Origin: Candidatus Aminicenantota bacterium
Lineage (GTDB): Bacteria; Acidobacteriota; Aminicenantia; S016-38
Assembly: GCA_026991555.1 (NCBI GenBank)
Contig: JALXBI010000095.1
Coordinates: 1-43,424 of the forward strand
Direction: 5' to 3'
DNA length: 43,424 nucleotides
A program made the translations under genes and the position numbers. Under the pieces are notes generated by a model, which was not told the origin of the DNA, made no database searches, and saw only the letters and a list, made by a program, of their open reading frames with translations. Positions 1 through 9,254 of the stretch are shown here, one piece after another; position 1 is the first letter of the stretch, and each line of letters begins with the position of its first letter.

Positions 1-127
1 GGGATTGTGTTAGCGTAGGGGGAAGGGGAAGGTTTTTTCTGCGAAGGGATAGGTCTGTGGTTTTTAAGGATTTTTAGAAAAAGAAGGGGGATTTCTGTCT
101 GTTTTTGGGGGTGGATTTTTGGGTAGG

Positions 128-210
128 GGGAGTTTTGGGTGGAAATTTTCTGAAGTGGTGACGATTCGGGAGGGAGTTTTTGGGAAAAAAGTAAAAAAGG
201 GTCTGTCCCT
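128..210 (+). repeat. Left copy of an ~82-bp interspersed/terminal inverted repeat with GGGTCTGTCCCT core (199-210)
   Basis: GGGAGTTTTGGGTGGAAATTTTCTGAAGTGG....GATTCGGGAGGGAGTTTT.GGGAAA...AAAAAGGGTCTGTCCC matches the reverse complement of 43343-43424 with a few substitutions and one indel. Confidence 0.85.
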
Positions 211-258
211 AATTTTTGAATTGTTAAGAGGAAATTTATTATTACGGAAAGGGAAATA

Positions 259-1293
259 TTATTGGACCAGGCGGTAACCTATGGCCCAGTAGCCTACCCA
301 GTGTTTCAGGGAAAAGGGGGCGGTGGTTCCTATTCCCAGACGGAAAGCGGGAAGAACCCCCAGGGTGTAACTGTCGCCATAGCGGAAGGCTACCCCTTCC
401 ATTTTCCTTCCCATAAGCTCCGCCATTTTCCTCAACGTAAGAAGGCCAAAGGGGACGGAATACCTCCCGCACCAGAGGATTCCCTCTCCCCATACCCTGT
501 CGGCAAAGGCTCTTATCTTATCCTCGGTGATGAGTCCGGAAAGGAATTTCTTCCCTAACTCCCGGTCCTGGGCTGTGGCCTTCCTGTGGGCCTCCTCGTC
601 AAGACCGAAAACCGAATAATTAAAATCAGGCCCATAATGGGTATTGTCCGCAGAGATTATGAAGGAAATGTCCTTTCCAGGTTTTAGCCCCTTTTCCTTC
701 ATGTAGGAATAAAGAACTGCGGCGAGTTTCTCTGAAACTTCCTTCATTCTCCAGTAATTCATACCGGTAACCATTATGGAAAGAATCCTGACCTTTCTGT
801 TGTAATACTGGAGGAAGGGAACCATGGACTCAGCGGAATGTTCTATTTTCTGAGCCTCGTTAGAAACCATGTAGTATTGGGAGGGAAGGTGTGTTTTTAT
901 GTATTGCCTGAGCCCCCTGTCCACCTCCACCGGGCCATAGGGACCGTCCCACCGGTCATAATCATCAAGGATTATTATCCCATGGGGGTCCTTGAGGAGC
1001 ATTCTTGCCCTGTGATGGGTGACTGCGAAAATCACCACGGTCTTTGCTCCTGCGACCCTGGGCATAGCGTAAATGTAAACCCTTCCAGCGTAAATGTGGT
1101 CATCGTGGGGGGAGATGACGGCGAAATAATTTCCCCTTATTTTTGATGCTCCGGGCTCCAATTTCTCCGACAGCTTCACTATGGTCTCAATCTGATATGG
1201 CTTGGTGCAGAATCCCACATTATCGAAGAAATGCCTTACCCCTCCTGCCATTATTAAGCCCGTTAAAATTGCAAAAATCGCAAATTTTCTCAT
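259..1293 (-). CDS. AmmeMemoRadiSam system protein B / MEMO-like family protein
   Basis: Motifs ISPHDDHIYAGRVY, VVIFAVTHH, ADNTHYG typical of the MEMO family. Start set at MRKF (ATG 1291-1293) with GGAGGG upstream; the ORF-track start at 1305 is a TTG lying across the lptD stop. Confidence 0.75.
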   Translation of the reverse strand: MRKFAIFAILTGLIMAGGVRHFFDNVGFCTKPYQIETIVKLSEKLEPGASKIRGNYFAVISPHDDHIYAGRVYIYAMPRVAGAKTVVIFAVTHHRARMLLKDPHGIIILDDYDRWDGPYGPVEVDRGLRQYIKTHLPSQYYMVSNEAQKIEHSAESMVPFLQYYNRKVRILSIMVTGMNYWRMKEVSEKLAAVLYSYMKEKGLKPGKDISFIISADNTHYGPDFNYSVFGLDEEAHRKATAQDRELGKKFLSGLITEDKIRAFADRVWGEGILWCGRYSVPFGLLTLRKMAELMGRKMEGVAFRYGDSYTLGVLPAFRLGIGTTAPFSLKHWVGYWAIGYRLVQ

Positions 1294-1294
1294 T

Positions 1295-3355
1295 TTACCC
1301 TCCAAATCTATCTATACCAAATCCCACCTGGGGAAGGGAAAAGGAAATGTTGAAAAAGTATTTCTCCTTTCTGAAGGGCATGTAGGCAAATCTGAATATG
1401 AAGCGCACGCACTGGAGGTTCAGGTTGGCAATGATGGTGTATTGTCTGGTCTTTTTGCTGCCTATGTCATAAAACCAGAAACCGCTCAGGCTTAACCCAA
1501 GGGGGGAAATGGCTATTCCCCCCGAAAGTCTCATCTGATTGGAAATAAGGGAGGTTTCCTCAAATACCGACTTGGTGGTGAAATAATTTCCCGAAACATA
1601 GAAGGGAAGACCCCTTGGCCTCAAACTGAGGGTTATGGAATTGAAAAGGAAATACTTATCGTAGGGCTCGTATTGGCCTATCCAGTAGAGGGAAAGGGAA
1701 TCGTCAGGGGTAAATCTTAGATTCATATTGACCGAGGAAAATTTATGGGAAACAGGAAGCCCTAAAGGAGTTATCACATTTTCCGTTTTCGGATAATAAC
1801 TTCCCCCTATGGAAAAGGAGAGTATTTCCACAGGGGTTCTTTCCCCCCATACTTTCTTTTTAGCAAGCACCCGATTGGTCAGGGAAAAATCCACATGGGA
1901 GGATGCAGGGAAATAATCGTAGCCGTCATAGGAAACTATTCTGGGAAAGTAATCGTAATCAGGGGAAAAGACAATGGAAACCGAGGGCTCTATCACATGC
2001 TTGAATTTTGGAGAATAGGCCAGGTTGGGAGTTTTGAAAATTCTGTAGAAAACGGGGCCCGTAATGGTGGCGGAATAGGAATAGGCAAAAATTCTCAAGG
2101 GTTCGTCAATTCTCTCTTCGTCCTTGAGCTGCTGGGTATAATAGGCCATGTGAAGGCTCAGCCTGTTATCAAGGCTTATCCAGGGTGCGGGAGAAAGGGT
2201 GTATACGAGGCTGGGTTTCCAGATTATCCTTCTCAGGTCATAGGTTTTCTTTTTTCTCTGCTCCTGGATATTGCTGGCGATGAGTCCGCCGGAGAAATAG
2301 AGGTTTCCGATTATTCTTTTCCGGGTAAAGGTAAAATTAAGTTCCGGAAGGTGGCGAAAAACCGTTTCTCCTCCCAGATAACTTTTTTGCTCATCCGCCC
2401 GAAGGACCAGACTGGCATCCTCCCAGGATTTCGTAAGGTAAGCGGAGGAATAGAAAAATCGCTGAACTATCCGGAAATAATTGGTGGAAATGTTCCACAG
2501 AAATTTATAGGAACTTACCAGGTCTGCGTTGGCAGTAAGCCTCCATCCCCTTCCCAGGTCAAGAACCTCATGTCCCTTTATCAGGTAGTCCGCTTTACCG
2601 TCCCAGTATTTAAAATAGGAGGCCCTGAGGTTCCCGTAATTTCCATCGCTCCAGACATACCTGTATTCCCCTGTAAACATGTGCCCCAACTGGGACATGT
2701 AATCGTAGGAAAAGGTAAAATCCAGCCAATCTGCAGGAGCCCAGTAAAAATCCTCGCCAAAATAATAGCCCCGGTTGGAGCTGTGGCCGAATTTAGGCAT
2801 GAGGAAACCTGTTTTCCTCTCCTTCTTTGAAGCGGGATAGTATAGATAAGGAAGGTAAAGCACCGGAATTCCCTTGATTCTCAGGACCGTTCCCCAGAGG
2901 GATATGTGGTCGTCCCGGTAATACTTTCCCCTTTTAGCCCTGGTCTCCCAGAGGGGGCATGTCTGGTTGCAGGGCGTGAACCAGATTTTTTTAAAGGAAA
3001 ATTCTTTCTTAGAGGAGGCCCTCACCTCCTCTGCCTGAAAGAAAAATTTCTTCTGCAACCATCCCCAGACATTCACGAAGCGGAGTTTGCCGGTCTTGTA
3101 ATTGTAAAATCCCTCCTTTCCTGCTATGAAGCCAGAATCAAAGATAACCGATACATTTCCTATGAGGTGAACATCTCCGGTTTTCAGGTTAACCTCCATC
3201 TGATCAGCGTAGAGCTTTCCCAGTTCGGAACTTACCTCCACATCCCCCTTTGCTATAAGAAGGTCCCCTGAAATCTTCTGATAATCAGCCGTAATTTTGG
3301 GAATTTTGTCTGCCAGCAGAAAGCAAGCCAGCAAAAGGAAAAGTGCTTTTCTCAT
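1295..3355 (-). CDS. lptD: LPS-assembly protein LptD (OstA-type N-terminus plus C-terminal beta-barrel)
   Basis: OstA-like LLIAKGDVEVSSELGKLYADQMEVNLKTGDVHLIGNV; CNQTCPLWETRAKRG; IKGIPVLYLPYLYYP; long aromatic-rich beta-barrel region. Confidence 0.88.
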   Translation of the reverse strand: MRKALFLLLACFLLADKIPKITADYQKISGDLLIAKGDVEVSSELGKLYADQMEVNLKTGDVHLIGNVSVIFDSGFIAGKEGFYNYKTGKLRFVNVWGWLQKKFFFQAEEVRASSKKEFSFKKIWFTPCNQTCPLWETRAKRGKYYRDDHISLWGTVLRIKGIPVLYLPYLYYPASKKERKTGFLMPKFGHSSNRGYYFGEDFYWAPADWLDFTFSYDYMSQLGHMFTGEYRYVWSDGNYGNLRASYFKYWDGKADYLIKGHEVLDLGRGWRLTANADLVSSYKFLWNISTNYFRIVQRFFYSSAYLTKSWEDASLVLRADEQKSYLGGETVFRHLPELNFTFTRKRIIGNLYFSGGLIASNIQEQRKKKTYDLRRIIWKPSLVYTLSPAPWISLDNRLSLHMAYYTQQLKDEERIDEPLRIFAYSYSATITGPVFYRIFKTPNLAYSPKFKHVIEPSVSIVFSPDYDYFPRIVSYDGYDYFPASSHVDFSLTNRVLAKKKVWGERTPVEILSFSIGGSYYPKTENVITPLGLPVSHKFSSVNMNLRFTPDDSLSLYWIGQYEPYDKYFLFNSITLSLRPRGLPFYVSGNYFTTKSVFEETSLISNQMRLSGGIAISPLGLSLSGFWFYDIGSKKTRQYTIIANLNLQCVRFIFRFAYMPFRKEKYFFNISFSLPQVGFGIDRFGG

Positions 3356-4587
3356 GAAAGAAGGTGAACCACCAGACCGCTTTTAAGTTTGGGCTCAAAC
3401 CATGTGGACTTGGGGGGCATTATCTTTCCCTGGTCTGCCACTTTTAAAAGTTCCTCCACCGATGTGGGATACATGGAAAAGGCCACTGCGTATTTCCCGC
3501 TGTCCACTAATTTCTCGAGGTAGTCGGTTCCTTTTATCCCTCCAACGAAGGTTATCCTGGGGTCCTTCCTCGGGTTTTCTATTCCCAGCACCGGGGAAAG
3601 GAGGTGGTCCTGAAGGATGGCAACATCAAGGGAGGAGACGGGGTCCTGCGGGTCAAACAATCCTTCCCTGGGCCGAAGGTAATACCATTTTCCCCCAAGA
3701 TACATGCTTATGGTGTGCTTTTTCGGAGGTTCAGGTCCTCCCGGGCTTATCTTAAAATTCTCCTCCACCTTTTTCAGAAACTCCTCCCCTGAAAGCCCGG
3801 CCAGGTCCTTCACCGCCCTGTTATAGGGAAGTATTTGCATTTCGTCGTGGGGAAAGACAACAGCCAGAAAGAAATTGTATTCCTCCTCGCCTGTATGGGA
3901 TGGGTTTTCCTTTTTCTTCATTTCCATCACCCTGTGGGCTGCGGCAGCCCTGTGATGACCATCGGCTATGTAAAGGTGGGGAATATTTTCGAAAATTCCC
4001 TTTATTTTCTCTATTAGACCTTTGTCCCTTATTACCCAGAAAATATGCCTTACCCCCTGGCTGGTAAAATCGTATTCCGGCTCGTGCTGCTGCATATAAT
4101 TTTCCAGAAGTTCCTTTACCGGCAAATTCCCGTCCCTGTAGAGAAGAAAGACAGGGCCAGTATTGGCGTTGGTATAGAGTATGTGTTTTGTCCTGTCAAG
4201 CTCCTTGGCCTCCCTGGTTAACTCGTGTTTCTTGATCTTACCACTGCCGTAGTCCTCGCAGGAGGCGGCCACCACCAGTCCGGTTTGAACATGATCGCCC
4301 ATTTCCTGGCGGTATATGTAAAAATACTCTTCGGGGTCCTGGACTAAGATGCCCTCGTTTACGAACTTTCTGAGGTTTTCCGCTCCCTTCCTGTAAACCC
4401 TCTCATCGTATAGGTCCACACCTTCAGGAAGGTCTATCTCCGGCTTTATAACATGAAGGAAAGAATACGGGTTGTCCTTAGCCATTTCCAGGGCCTCTTC
4501 CCTTTCCAGAACATCGTAGGGAGGGGAAGCTACCTTCTCCACCAGTTCCCTTTTGGGTCTTAAACCTTTGAAGGGTTTTATTCTCAT
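3352..4587 (-). CDS. DUF1015 family protein
   Basis: N-terminus MRIKPFKGLRPKRELVEKVASPPYDVLEREEA; YIADGHHRAAAA; strong SD (AAAGGAGGT) upstream. Confidence 0.85.
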   Translation of the reverse strand: MRIKPFKGLRPKRELVEKVASPPYDVLEREEALEMAKDNPYSFLHVIKPEIDLPEGVDLYDERVYRKGAENLRKFVNEGILVQDPEEYFYIYRQEMGDHVQTGLVVAASCEDYGSGKIKKHELTREAKELDRTKHILYTNANTGPVFLLYRDGNLPVKELLENYMQQHEPEYDFTSQGVRHIFWVIRDKGLIEKIKGIFENIPHLYIADGHHRAAAAHRVMEMKKKENPSHTGEEEYNFFLAVVFPHDEMQILPYNRAVKDLAGLSGEEFLKKVEENFKISPGGPEPPKKHTISMYLGGKWYYLRPREGLFDPQDPVSSLDVAILQDHLLSPVLGIENPRKDPRITFVGGIKGTDYLEKLVDSGKYAVAFSMYPTSVEELLKVADQGKIMPPKSTWFEPKLKSGLVVHLLS

Positions 4588-4615
4588 AATTGCGACCTCC
4601 TTTTATTAGATTATT

Positions 4616-5671
4616 TTACAATGAAGGCGGTTGAAAAACAGAACTCAGGTTCCTGGGAAGATAAATCGCAAATTTCTTTCCCTTTCTGAGGACGAGCCAT
4701 CCATTTCTGAGAACTTTTATTAGCGAAAAACCCCGGGGAAGATAAAACCTATAAAGATATTTTCCTTTCTCCGAAAGAACATCAAAATGGCTCTTTCCCG
4801 GCGCCTCGTTTACCTCAATCAGGAGCAGGCCCGAGGGAAGGGCCATAATCCTTTTAAGCACCGGAAGTTTATGGGGTAATCTTTGGGCAATGGCTTCAAG
4901 GGTCCTTTCCCGGTTAACCGGTTTCCAGATGAGAAACATAGGAGCAATCTTTCTCCTTTCCTCTAAGGGAAAATCAGGGTTGGGAACATCAAAATGAAAT
5001 TCCCTCACGAGCTCTCCATTGAGAGTTAAAACCTTAAGGGAATAACGGTGGCTCTCCCCTGCTATTACGTGATCCGTGAGAGGAGAATAGGTCCAGAGAA
5101 GGGTGGGTATTATTTCAGGGACGGAAATGGCGGAAACACCCCGGGGGGATTTTATTATAAGGGTTCCGGGTTTGAGGCTTTTTATAAGCAATTTTTCCGG
5201 GTGACTTTTATCCCCTATCAAAACGAGCTTCTTTAATGGCTTCCCCTCCTTCAGCTCAAGATAGGAGCCCAGAAGTTGACCCTCCTTAGTGGGAACTACC
5301 CTCTCGTAGAACCTGTCCAGAACACCTTTACGGGCCGGCTCACCGGGACACATCTTCACCACCTGGCGGGGGGTGGTGGCCCAGAAACATCCTGAGGAGA
5401 AATAAAGGGATGGGACATAATTTAGGAGTCCGGGTTTTAGAACTTCTTCCCTGTTCCCGGAGGAGGTCAGCTTCCATACCCCGGTATCCGGTCCCGAAAA
5501 ATAAATTTCACCGGAAGGTGAAAGGGCAATGGAAAGGCGAGGATGCTCCGACCCTTCCAGGGGAAGGTCCATTTTCTTTTCAAGTTTTAATTCTACCTCC
5601 CCCTTTTTGGGCCTGTATCCCCCGCAGGCCGCCAGGAAAATTAAAAGGGAAATGAGCCAGAGTTTTCTCAT
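4616..5671 (-). CDS. Predicted lipoprotein of unknown function
   Basis: MRKLWLISLLIFLAACGGY signal with LAAC lipobox; no recognised domain; overlaps the upstream gene by 4 nt. Confidence 0.7.
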   Translation of the reverse strand: MRKLWLISLLIFLAACGGYRPKKGEVELKLEKKMDLPLEGSEHPRLSIALSPSGEIYFSGPDTGVWKLTSSGNREEVLKPGLLNYVPSLYFSSGCFWATTPRQVVKMCPGEPARKGVLDRFYERVVPTKEGQLLGSYLELKEGKPLKKLVLIGDKSHPEKLLIKSLKPGTLIIKSPRGVSAISVPEIIPTLLWTYSPLTDHVIAGESHRYSLKVLTLNGELVREFHFDVPNPDFPLEERRKIAPMFLIWKPVNRERTLEAIAQRLPHKLPVLKRIMALPSGLLLIEVNEAPGKSHFDVLSEKGKYLYRFYLPRGFSLIKVLRNGWLVLRKGKKFAIYLPRNLSSVFQPPSL

Positions 5672-6450
5672 TGAAGCTCCTTGATGAGATTTTTCAGGGC
5701 CTCCTCCACCTTACCTTTGAATTTTATTATCCTCACCCCTAAGGAGGAAAGCCTGGCTTCCCCCTTCTTTCCTATATTACCGGTTATTATGGTATTGCAG
5801 TCATCCACTAAGCGATAAACATCATAGGTTTTAAGGTGCTGGAAATTGTCCCTGTGTATGTTCGTTCTCTTTTCCATAAATACGGGGCTCCCGTTCTTCA
5901 CCTCATATACAAAGAAATACCCTGCCCTACCGAACATGCGTGGGAAAACCTCAAGGCCATCGTCACTGGCAACGGCCAGGCGGAATTTATCCGCCCCGGC
6001 CAGAAGAAGGTTTTCCTCACCGAAATTTTCCAGCCTCATCACCCTGAGGCCGGCTTCTTCGGTCATTCTCCTGAGTTCCTCCCTGCTGAAATACCTCTCA
6101 GGTATCCCTGTCCTGGCTCTCTCATCCCAATCCCAAACCAGGATTTTCCCTCCCACCGCCAGTTTTTTCCCTGCTTTTCTCAGGAATTCCACCGGGGAGG
6201 AAAAATGGTGAAGGGAGTGGTGGGAAAAAATCAGGTGAAACCACCCTGGAAGTTTATCCACCTCCTCTGCTCTCAATCTCAGTATTTCAAGATTTTCCCC
6301 CCTGGTCTCCTGCACAAAGGGGTCAATGCCCACAAAGTGCACCTCAGGAAATTCCGCTGCCAGTTTCCTCAAAAGGGAGCCGGAGCCACACCCTGCCTCA
6401 AGAACCCTTCCCCTTTCTGGCAAAAGGTTCTTCAGAATCTCCTCAAACAT
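5668..6450 (-). CDS. Class I SAM-dependent methyltransferase fused to a C-terminal dinitrogenase Fe-Mo cofactor (NifX/NafY-like) domain
   Basis: Motif I VLEAGCGSGSLL, HLIFSHHSLHHF; then KFRLAVASDDGLEVFPRMFGRAGYFFVYEV...VDDCNTIITGNIGKKGEARLSSLGVRIIKFKGKVEEALKNL, which resembles PF02579. Confidence 0.75.
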   Translation of the reverse strand: MFEEILKNLLPERGRVLEAGCGSGSLLRKLAAEFPEVHFVGIDPFVQETRGENLEILRLRAEEVDKLPGWFHLIFSHHSLHHFSSPVEFLRKAGKKLAVGGKILVWDWDERARTGIPERYFSREELRRMTEEAGLRVMRLENFGEENLLLAGADKFRLAVASDDGLEVFPRMFGRAGYFFVYEVKNGSPVFMEKRTNIHRDNFQHLKTYDVYRLVDDCNTIITGNIGKKGEARLSSLGVRIIKFKGKVEEALKNLIKELQ

Positions 6451-6490
6451 CTCAGGGGGATTATAACACGGGAATGTTAAAATTAGGGGG
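6451..6490. promoter_or_regulatory. 40-bp divergent promoter region: minus-strand TGTTATAAT (-10 at 6460-6465) and plus-strand TGTTAAAAT (-10 at 6478-6483)
   Basis: Extended -10 elements facing both ways, 9 nt and 7 nt from the respective start codons. Confidence 0.6.
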
Positions 6491-7507
6491 ATGAAAAGAG
6501 TGGTAGTAGGACTCAGCGGTGGCGTTGATTCCTCGGTGGCAGCCCTTCTCCTGAAAAGGCAGGGATTTGAGGTTATAGGGGTCAGTTTAAAGCTTTACAG
6601 GGAGGAGAGCGGGGCTGCGGAAAGGGTGGCCCGTTTTCTTGAAATACCCTTAAGGGTGCTGGACCTCAGGAGGGAGTTCAGGGAAAAAATAATGGATTAT
6701 TTTGCCCGGGAATACAGGAGGGGAAGAACTCCAAATCCCTGTGCCCTTTGTAATTCTTACATAAAATTTCGTTACTTAGAGAAGGTCCGAAGGGAGGAGA
6801 AGGCGGAGTTTATAGCCACTGGACACTACGCCAGAATAGTGGAGAAAGGGAGGAAGTTTTACCTGGCGCCGGCTAAGGACAGGGGAAAATCCCAGGAGTA
6901 TTTTCTCAGCCTTCTTCCAGAGGACATTTTAGAAAAGACCCTGTTTCCCTTGGGGAACCTGACCAAGGAGGAGGTGAGGAAATTGGCAGGGAACATAGCA
7001 GCAAAAAGGGAAAGCCAGGATATTTGCTTTGTTCGGGAAAGGAATTATCACAAATTTTTAGAGAAAGAATACGGTTTTTTGCCGAAAAAGGGAGATATAA
7101 TCACAACTTGGCGGAAGAAAATAGGACAGCACAACGGGTTCTACAAATTCACTGTTGGACAACGAAGGGGAATAGGAGTTTCCTCCACCCAATTTCCCGG
7201 AGGGGCGAAGGGTCCACTGTATGTGGTGAAAATTCTCCCGGAGGAAAACGCTGTGGTCGTGGGAGAAAAAGAGCAGGCCTACAGGTCGGAAATAAAGGTG
7301 GAATTGAAGCTCTGGAAGGGAACAGGGGATGGAAACTACCGGGTAAGAATCAGATACAGACATCCCGGAGCAGAGGCGAAGGTGAAAATTGAAGGCAATA
7401 TTGCAACAGTTAATTTCCTCCTTCCCCAGTTCGCCCCTGCTCCAGGACAGTTAGCGGTTTTTTACGACGAGGAAGAACTTGTGGTAGGCGCAGGGTTCAT
7501 TTTCTAA
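6491..7507 (+). CDS. mnmA: tRNA-specific 2-thiouridylase MnmA
   Basis: PP-loop GLSGGVDSSVAALLL; RTPNPCALCNSYIKF; ATGHYARI; SQEYFLSLL; ESQDICFV; KFTVGQRRGIG. Confidence 0.92.
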   Translation: MKRVVVGLSGGVDSSVAALLLKRQGFEVIGVSLKLYREESGAAERVARFLEIPLRVLDLRREFREKIMDYFAREYRRGRTPNPCALCNSYIKFRYLEKVRREEKAEFIATGHYARIVEKGRKFYLAPAKDRGKSQEYFLSLLPEDILEKTLFPLGNLTKEEVRKLAGNIAAKRESQDICFVRERNYHKFLEKEYGFLPKKGDIITTWRKKIGQHNGFYKFTVGQRRGIGVSSTQFPGGAKGPLYVVKILPEENAVVVGEKEQAYRSEIKVELKLWKGTGDGNYRVRIRYRHPGAEAKVKIEGNIATVNFLLPQFAPAPGQLAVFYDEEELVVGAGFIF

Positions 7508-9134
7508 TTCTCCTCACCACACGCTTCTCCTTAGGGACAGCGCCTATATGCCTATGGGTTACGCTTTTCCTTCCGTAATGGACAAAGCCATGTATTCTCT
7601 TGGAGGTTATAAGGGCTGATGCCCGAGAGGCAGTCTTTGTGGAGAGCCGCCACTTACATACACGATTGTTCCCCCAATCCACTGCATAAACATTTCCGTC
7701 CTCGTCAATAGCCAAACCTCCAGTGCCGTTCAATTCTCCATCGCCGGTTCCGTGCCCTGCAAAGGTGAGGACAAATTTCCCATCAGGCAGAAACTTGTAA
7801 ATCTTATCAGTGCCCCACGCTCCATAGCCCTGTGGGGACCCCACATAAACATGACCCATTCTGTCTGCGGCTATTGCAAAGGGAAAGGGAACATTTTTGG
7901 AAAATTCTCCCTTTTTACTGCCAGAAGAAGAATAGATGACTATTTTTCCACTTTGTCTTAAGGTTACATACACATTCCCGTTGTTGCCAACAGCAGCCCA
8001 TGTGGGTTTTCCGCTTATATTCCACTCCGCTATTTCATTTCCATGGGAATCCAGTTTTAAGAGTTTATTCGCATCCGGAAGGGGCATGTAAATATTGAGG
8101 TCATCGTCCATGTCAAATCCATAAATAAGGTATGGAATGGCCTTTTTCCACTTCACATTGAAAGAAGCAGAAAAGGCTATGAGGTATGAAAACGCCCCCC
8201 AGTTTAGAGGGTCTCCTCCCACATAAAAGGTTTTGTTCTTCTTAACATAAAGGAGAGTGTAAGGATGATAGGGAATTGAGAAGCTTGTCATAAATCCTCC
8301 GGAGGCGTTGAATTTCTCTATCCTTGCATTTACATAATCCGCCACATAGACTTTTCCTTCGCTGTCTATGGTAACATCAGACGGCTCATCGAATTTTCCA
8401 TTGGTTTTGCCATATCCACCGAAGCAGAGGTCAAATTCATATTTGTAAGGAGCAAGTTTAGCCTCTATCGTATATTCCTGACCCGCAGCCAAATTCATCC
8501 TTTTGCTCCATTCCCCATAAAGATCCCTCTTCACTTTTATCTCATGTTCCCCGGCAGAAACCTCAATTGTGCATGGGGTTTCCTCTTTTTCCTCACCGTC
8601 CACATAAACCGTCCCTTCCGCAGGCGAAGAACTTATTTTCAAGGTAGCTTTCTGCTCCTCCTGTATCCCTCCGCCTTCCCCTCCTTTGCTCAAAAGAAAA
8701 TACGCAGCTCCTCCTGCCACCACAGCTCCTCCCAGCAGGTAAGGCCATATTTTGTGGTGGCGTTTGGAGACAACAGGTTGAACCCCTGAGGAAGAAGAAA
8801 CAGGCTTTGCCTGGGACGCAGGAGCTGGGTTAGACGAAGGAGCCTGTATAATCTTCTCTATTTCTATCCTCACAAGGTTGGATTGGACATAACCCACAGC
8901 ACCATTCTGGCTCCTGACTTTAAGCCACATACCCAGGTCTTTCACCACATCCAGCTTTTCATCTGGCTGGGCTATGTAAACCACTGAGGCTCCAGGTGAA
9001 GGCGAGGAGAGAATTTTCAAAACTTTCAGCGCCACCGCATATTTCTTTTCCACTCCTCCTAAAACATTAAACCCGCCTAAAAACACAAACAGAATTAGGA
9101 TAAGGGAAAGGGAAATTCCCCTTTTACTGTTCAT
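7497..9134 (-). CDS. Secreted SH3-like / PEGA / NHL beta-propeller protein
   Basis: N-terminal signal; SH3_3-like GMWLKVRSQNGAVGYVQSNLV; PEGA-like TLKISSSPAEGTVYVDGEEKEETPCTIEVSAGEHEIKV; NHL-like repeats (GKFDEPSDVTIDSEGKVYVADYVNARIEKF; GLAIDEDGNVYAVDWGNNRVCKW). Confidence 0.78.
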   Translation of the reverse strand: MNSKRGISLSLILILFVFLGGFNVLGGVEKKYAVALKVLKILSSPSPGASVVYIAQPDEKLDVVKDLGMWLKVRSQNGAVGYVQSNLVRIEIEKIIQAPSSNPAPASQAKPVSSSSGVQPVVSKRHHKIWPYLLGGAVVAGGAAYFLLSKGGEGGGIQEEQKATLKISSSPAEGTVYVDGEEKEETPCTIEVSAGEHEIKVKRDLYGEWSKRMNLAAGQEYTIEAKLAPYKYEFDLCFGGYGKTNGKFDEPSDVTIDSEGKVYVADYVNARIEKFNASGGFMTSFSIPYHPYTLLYVKKNKTFYVGGDPLNWGAFSYLIAFSASFNVKWKKAIPYLIYGFDMDDDLNIYMPLPDANKLLKLDSHGNEIAEWNISGKPTWAAVGNNGNVYVTLRQSGKIVIYSSSGSKKGEFSKNVPFPFAIAADRMGHVYVGSPQGYGAWGTDKIYKFLPDGKFVLTFAGHGTGDGELNGTGGLAIDEDGNVYAVDWGNNRVCKWRLSTKTASRASALITSKRIHGFVHYGRKSVTHRHIGAVPKEKRVVRRIRK

Positions 9135-9254
9135 GCTTCACCTCCTCCGTTTTTCTAAATTTCATTTTAATATCCCTTTCTTAAAATTTCAAAAAAATTT
9201 TTCGAAGATTTCCCCCATTTCCCATGCTGATTCAAGCATTATTTCAAGAATTTT

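Noticed and set aside
259-1293. Complete AmmeMemoRadiSam system
   Set aside because: Only the MEMO-like component is visible; no AMMECR1 or radical SAM partner in the window.
1895-2830. 311-aa plus-strand ORF opposite lptD, and other long antisense ORFs (14196-14954 in mutS, 10157-10630 in lpxD)
   Set aside because: Each is fully contained in a well-supported gene on the other strand and reads as a shadow frame.
9135-9254. tRNA or small RNA in the largest non-rnpB gap
   Set aside because: The AT-rich gap lacks a tRNA cloverleaf or T-loop motif; more likely promoter/UTR of the NHL gene.
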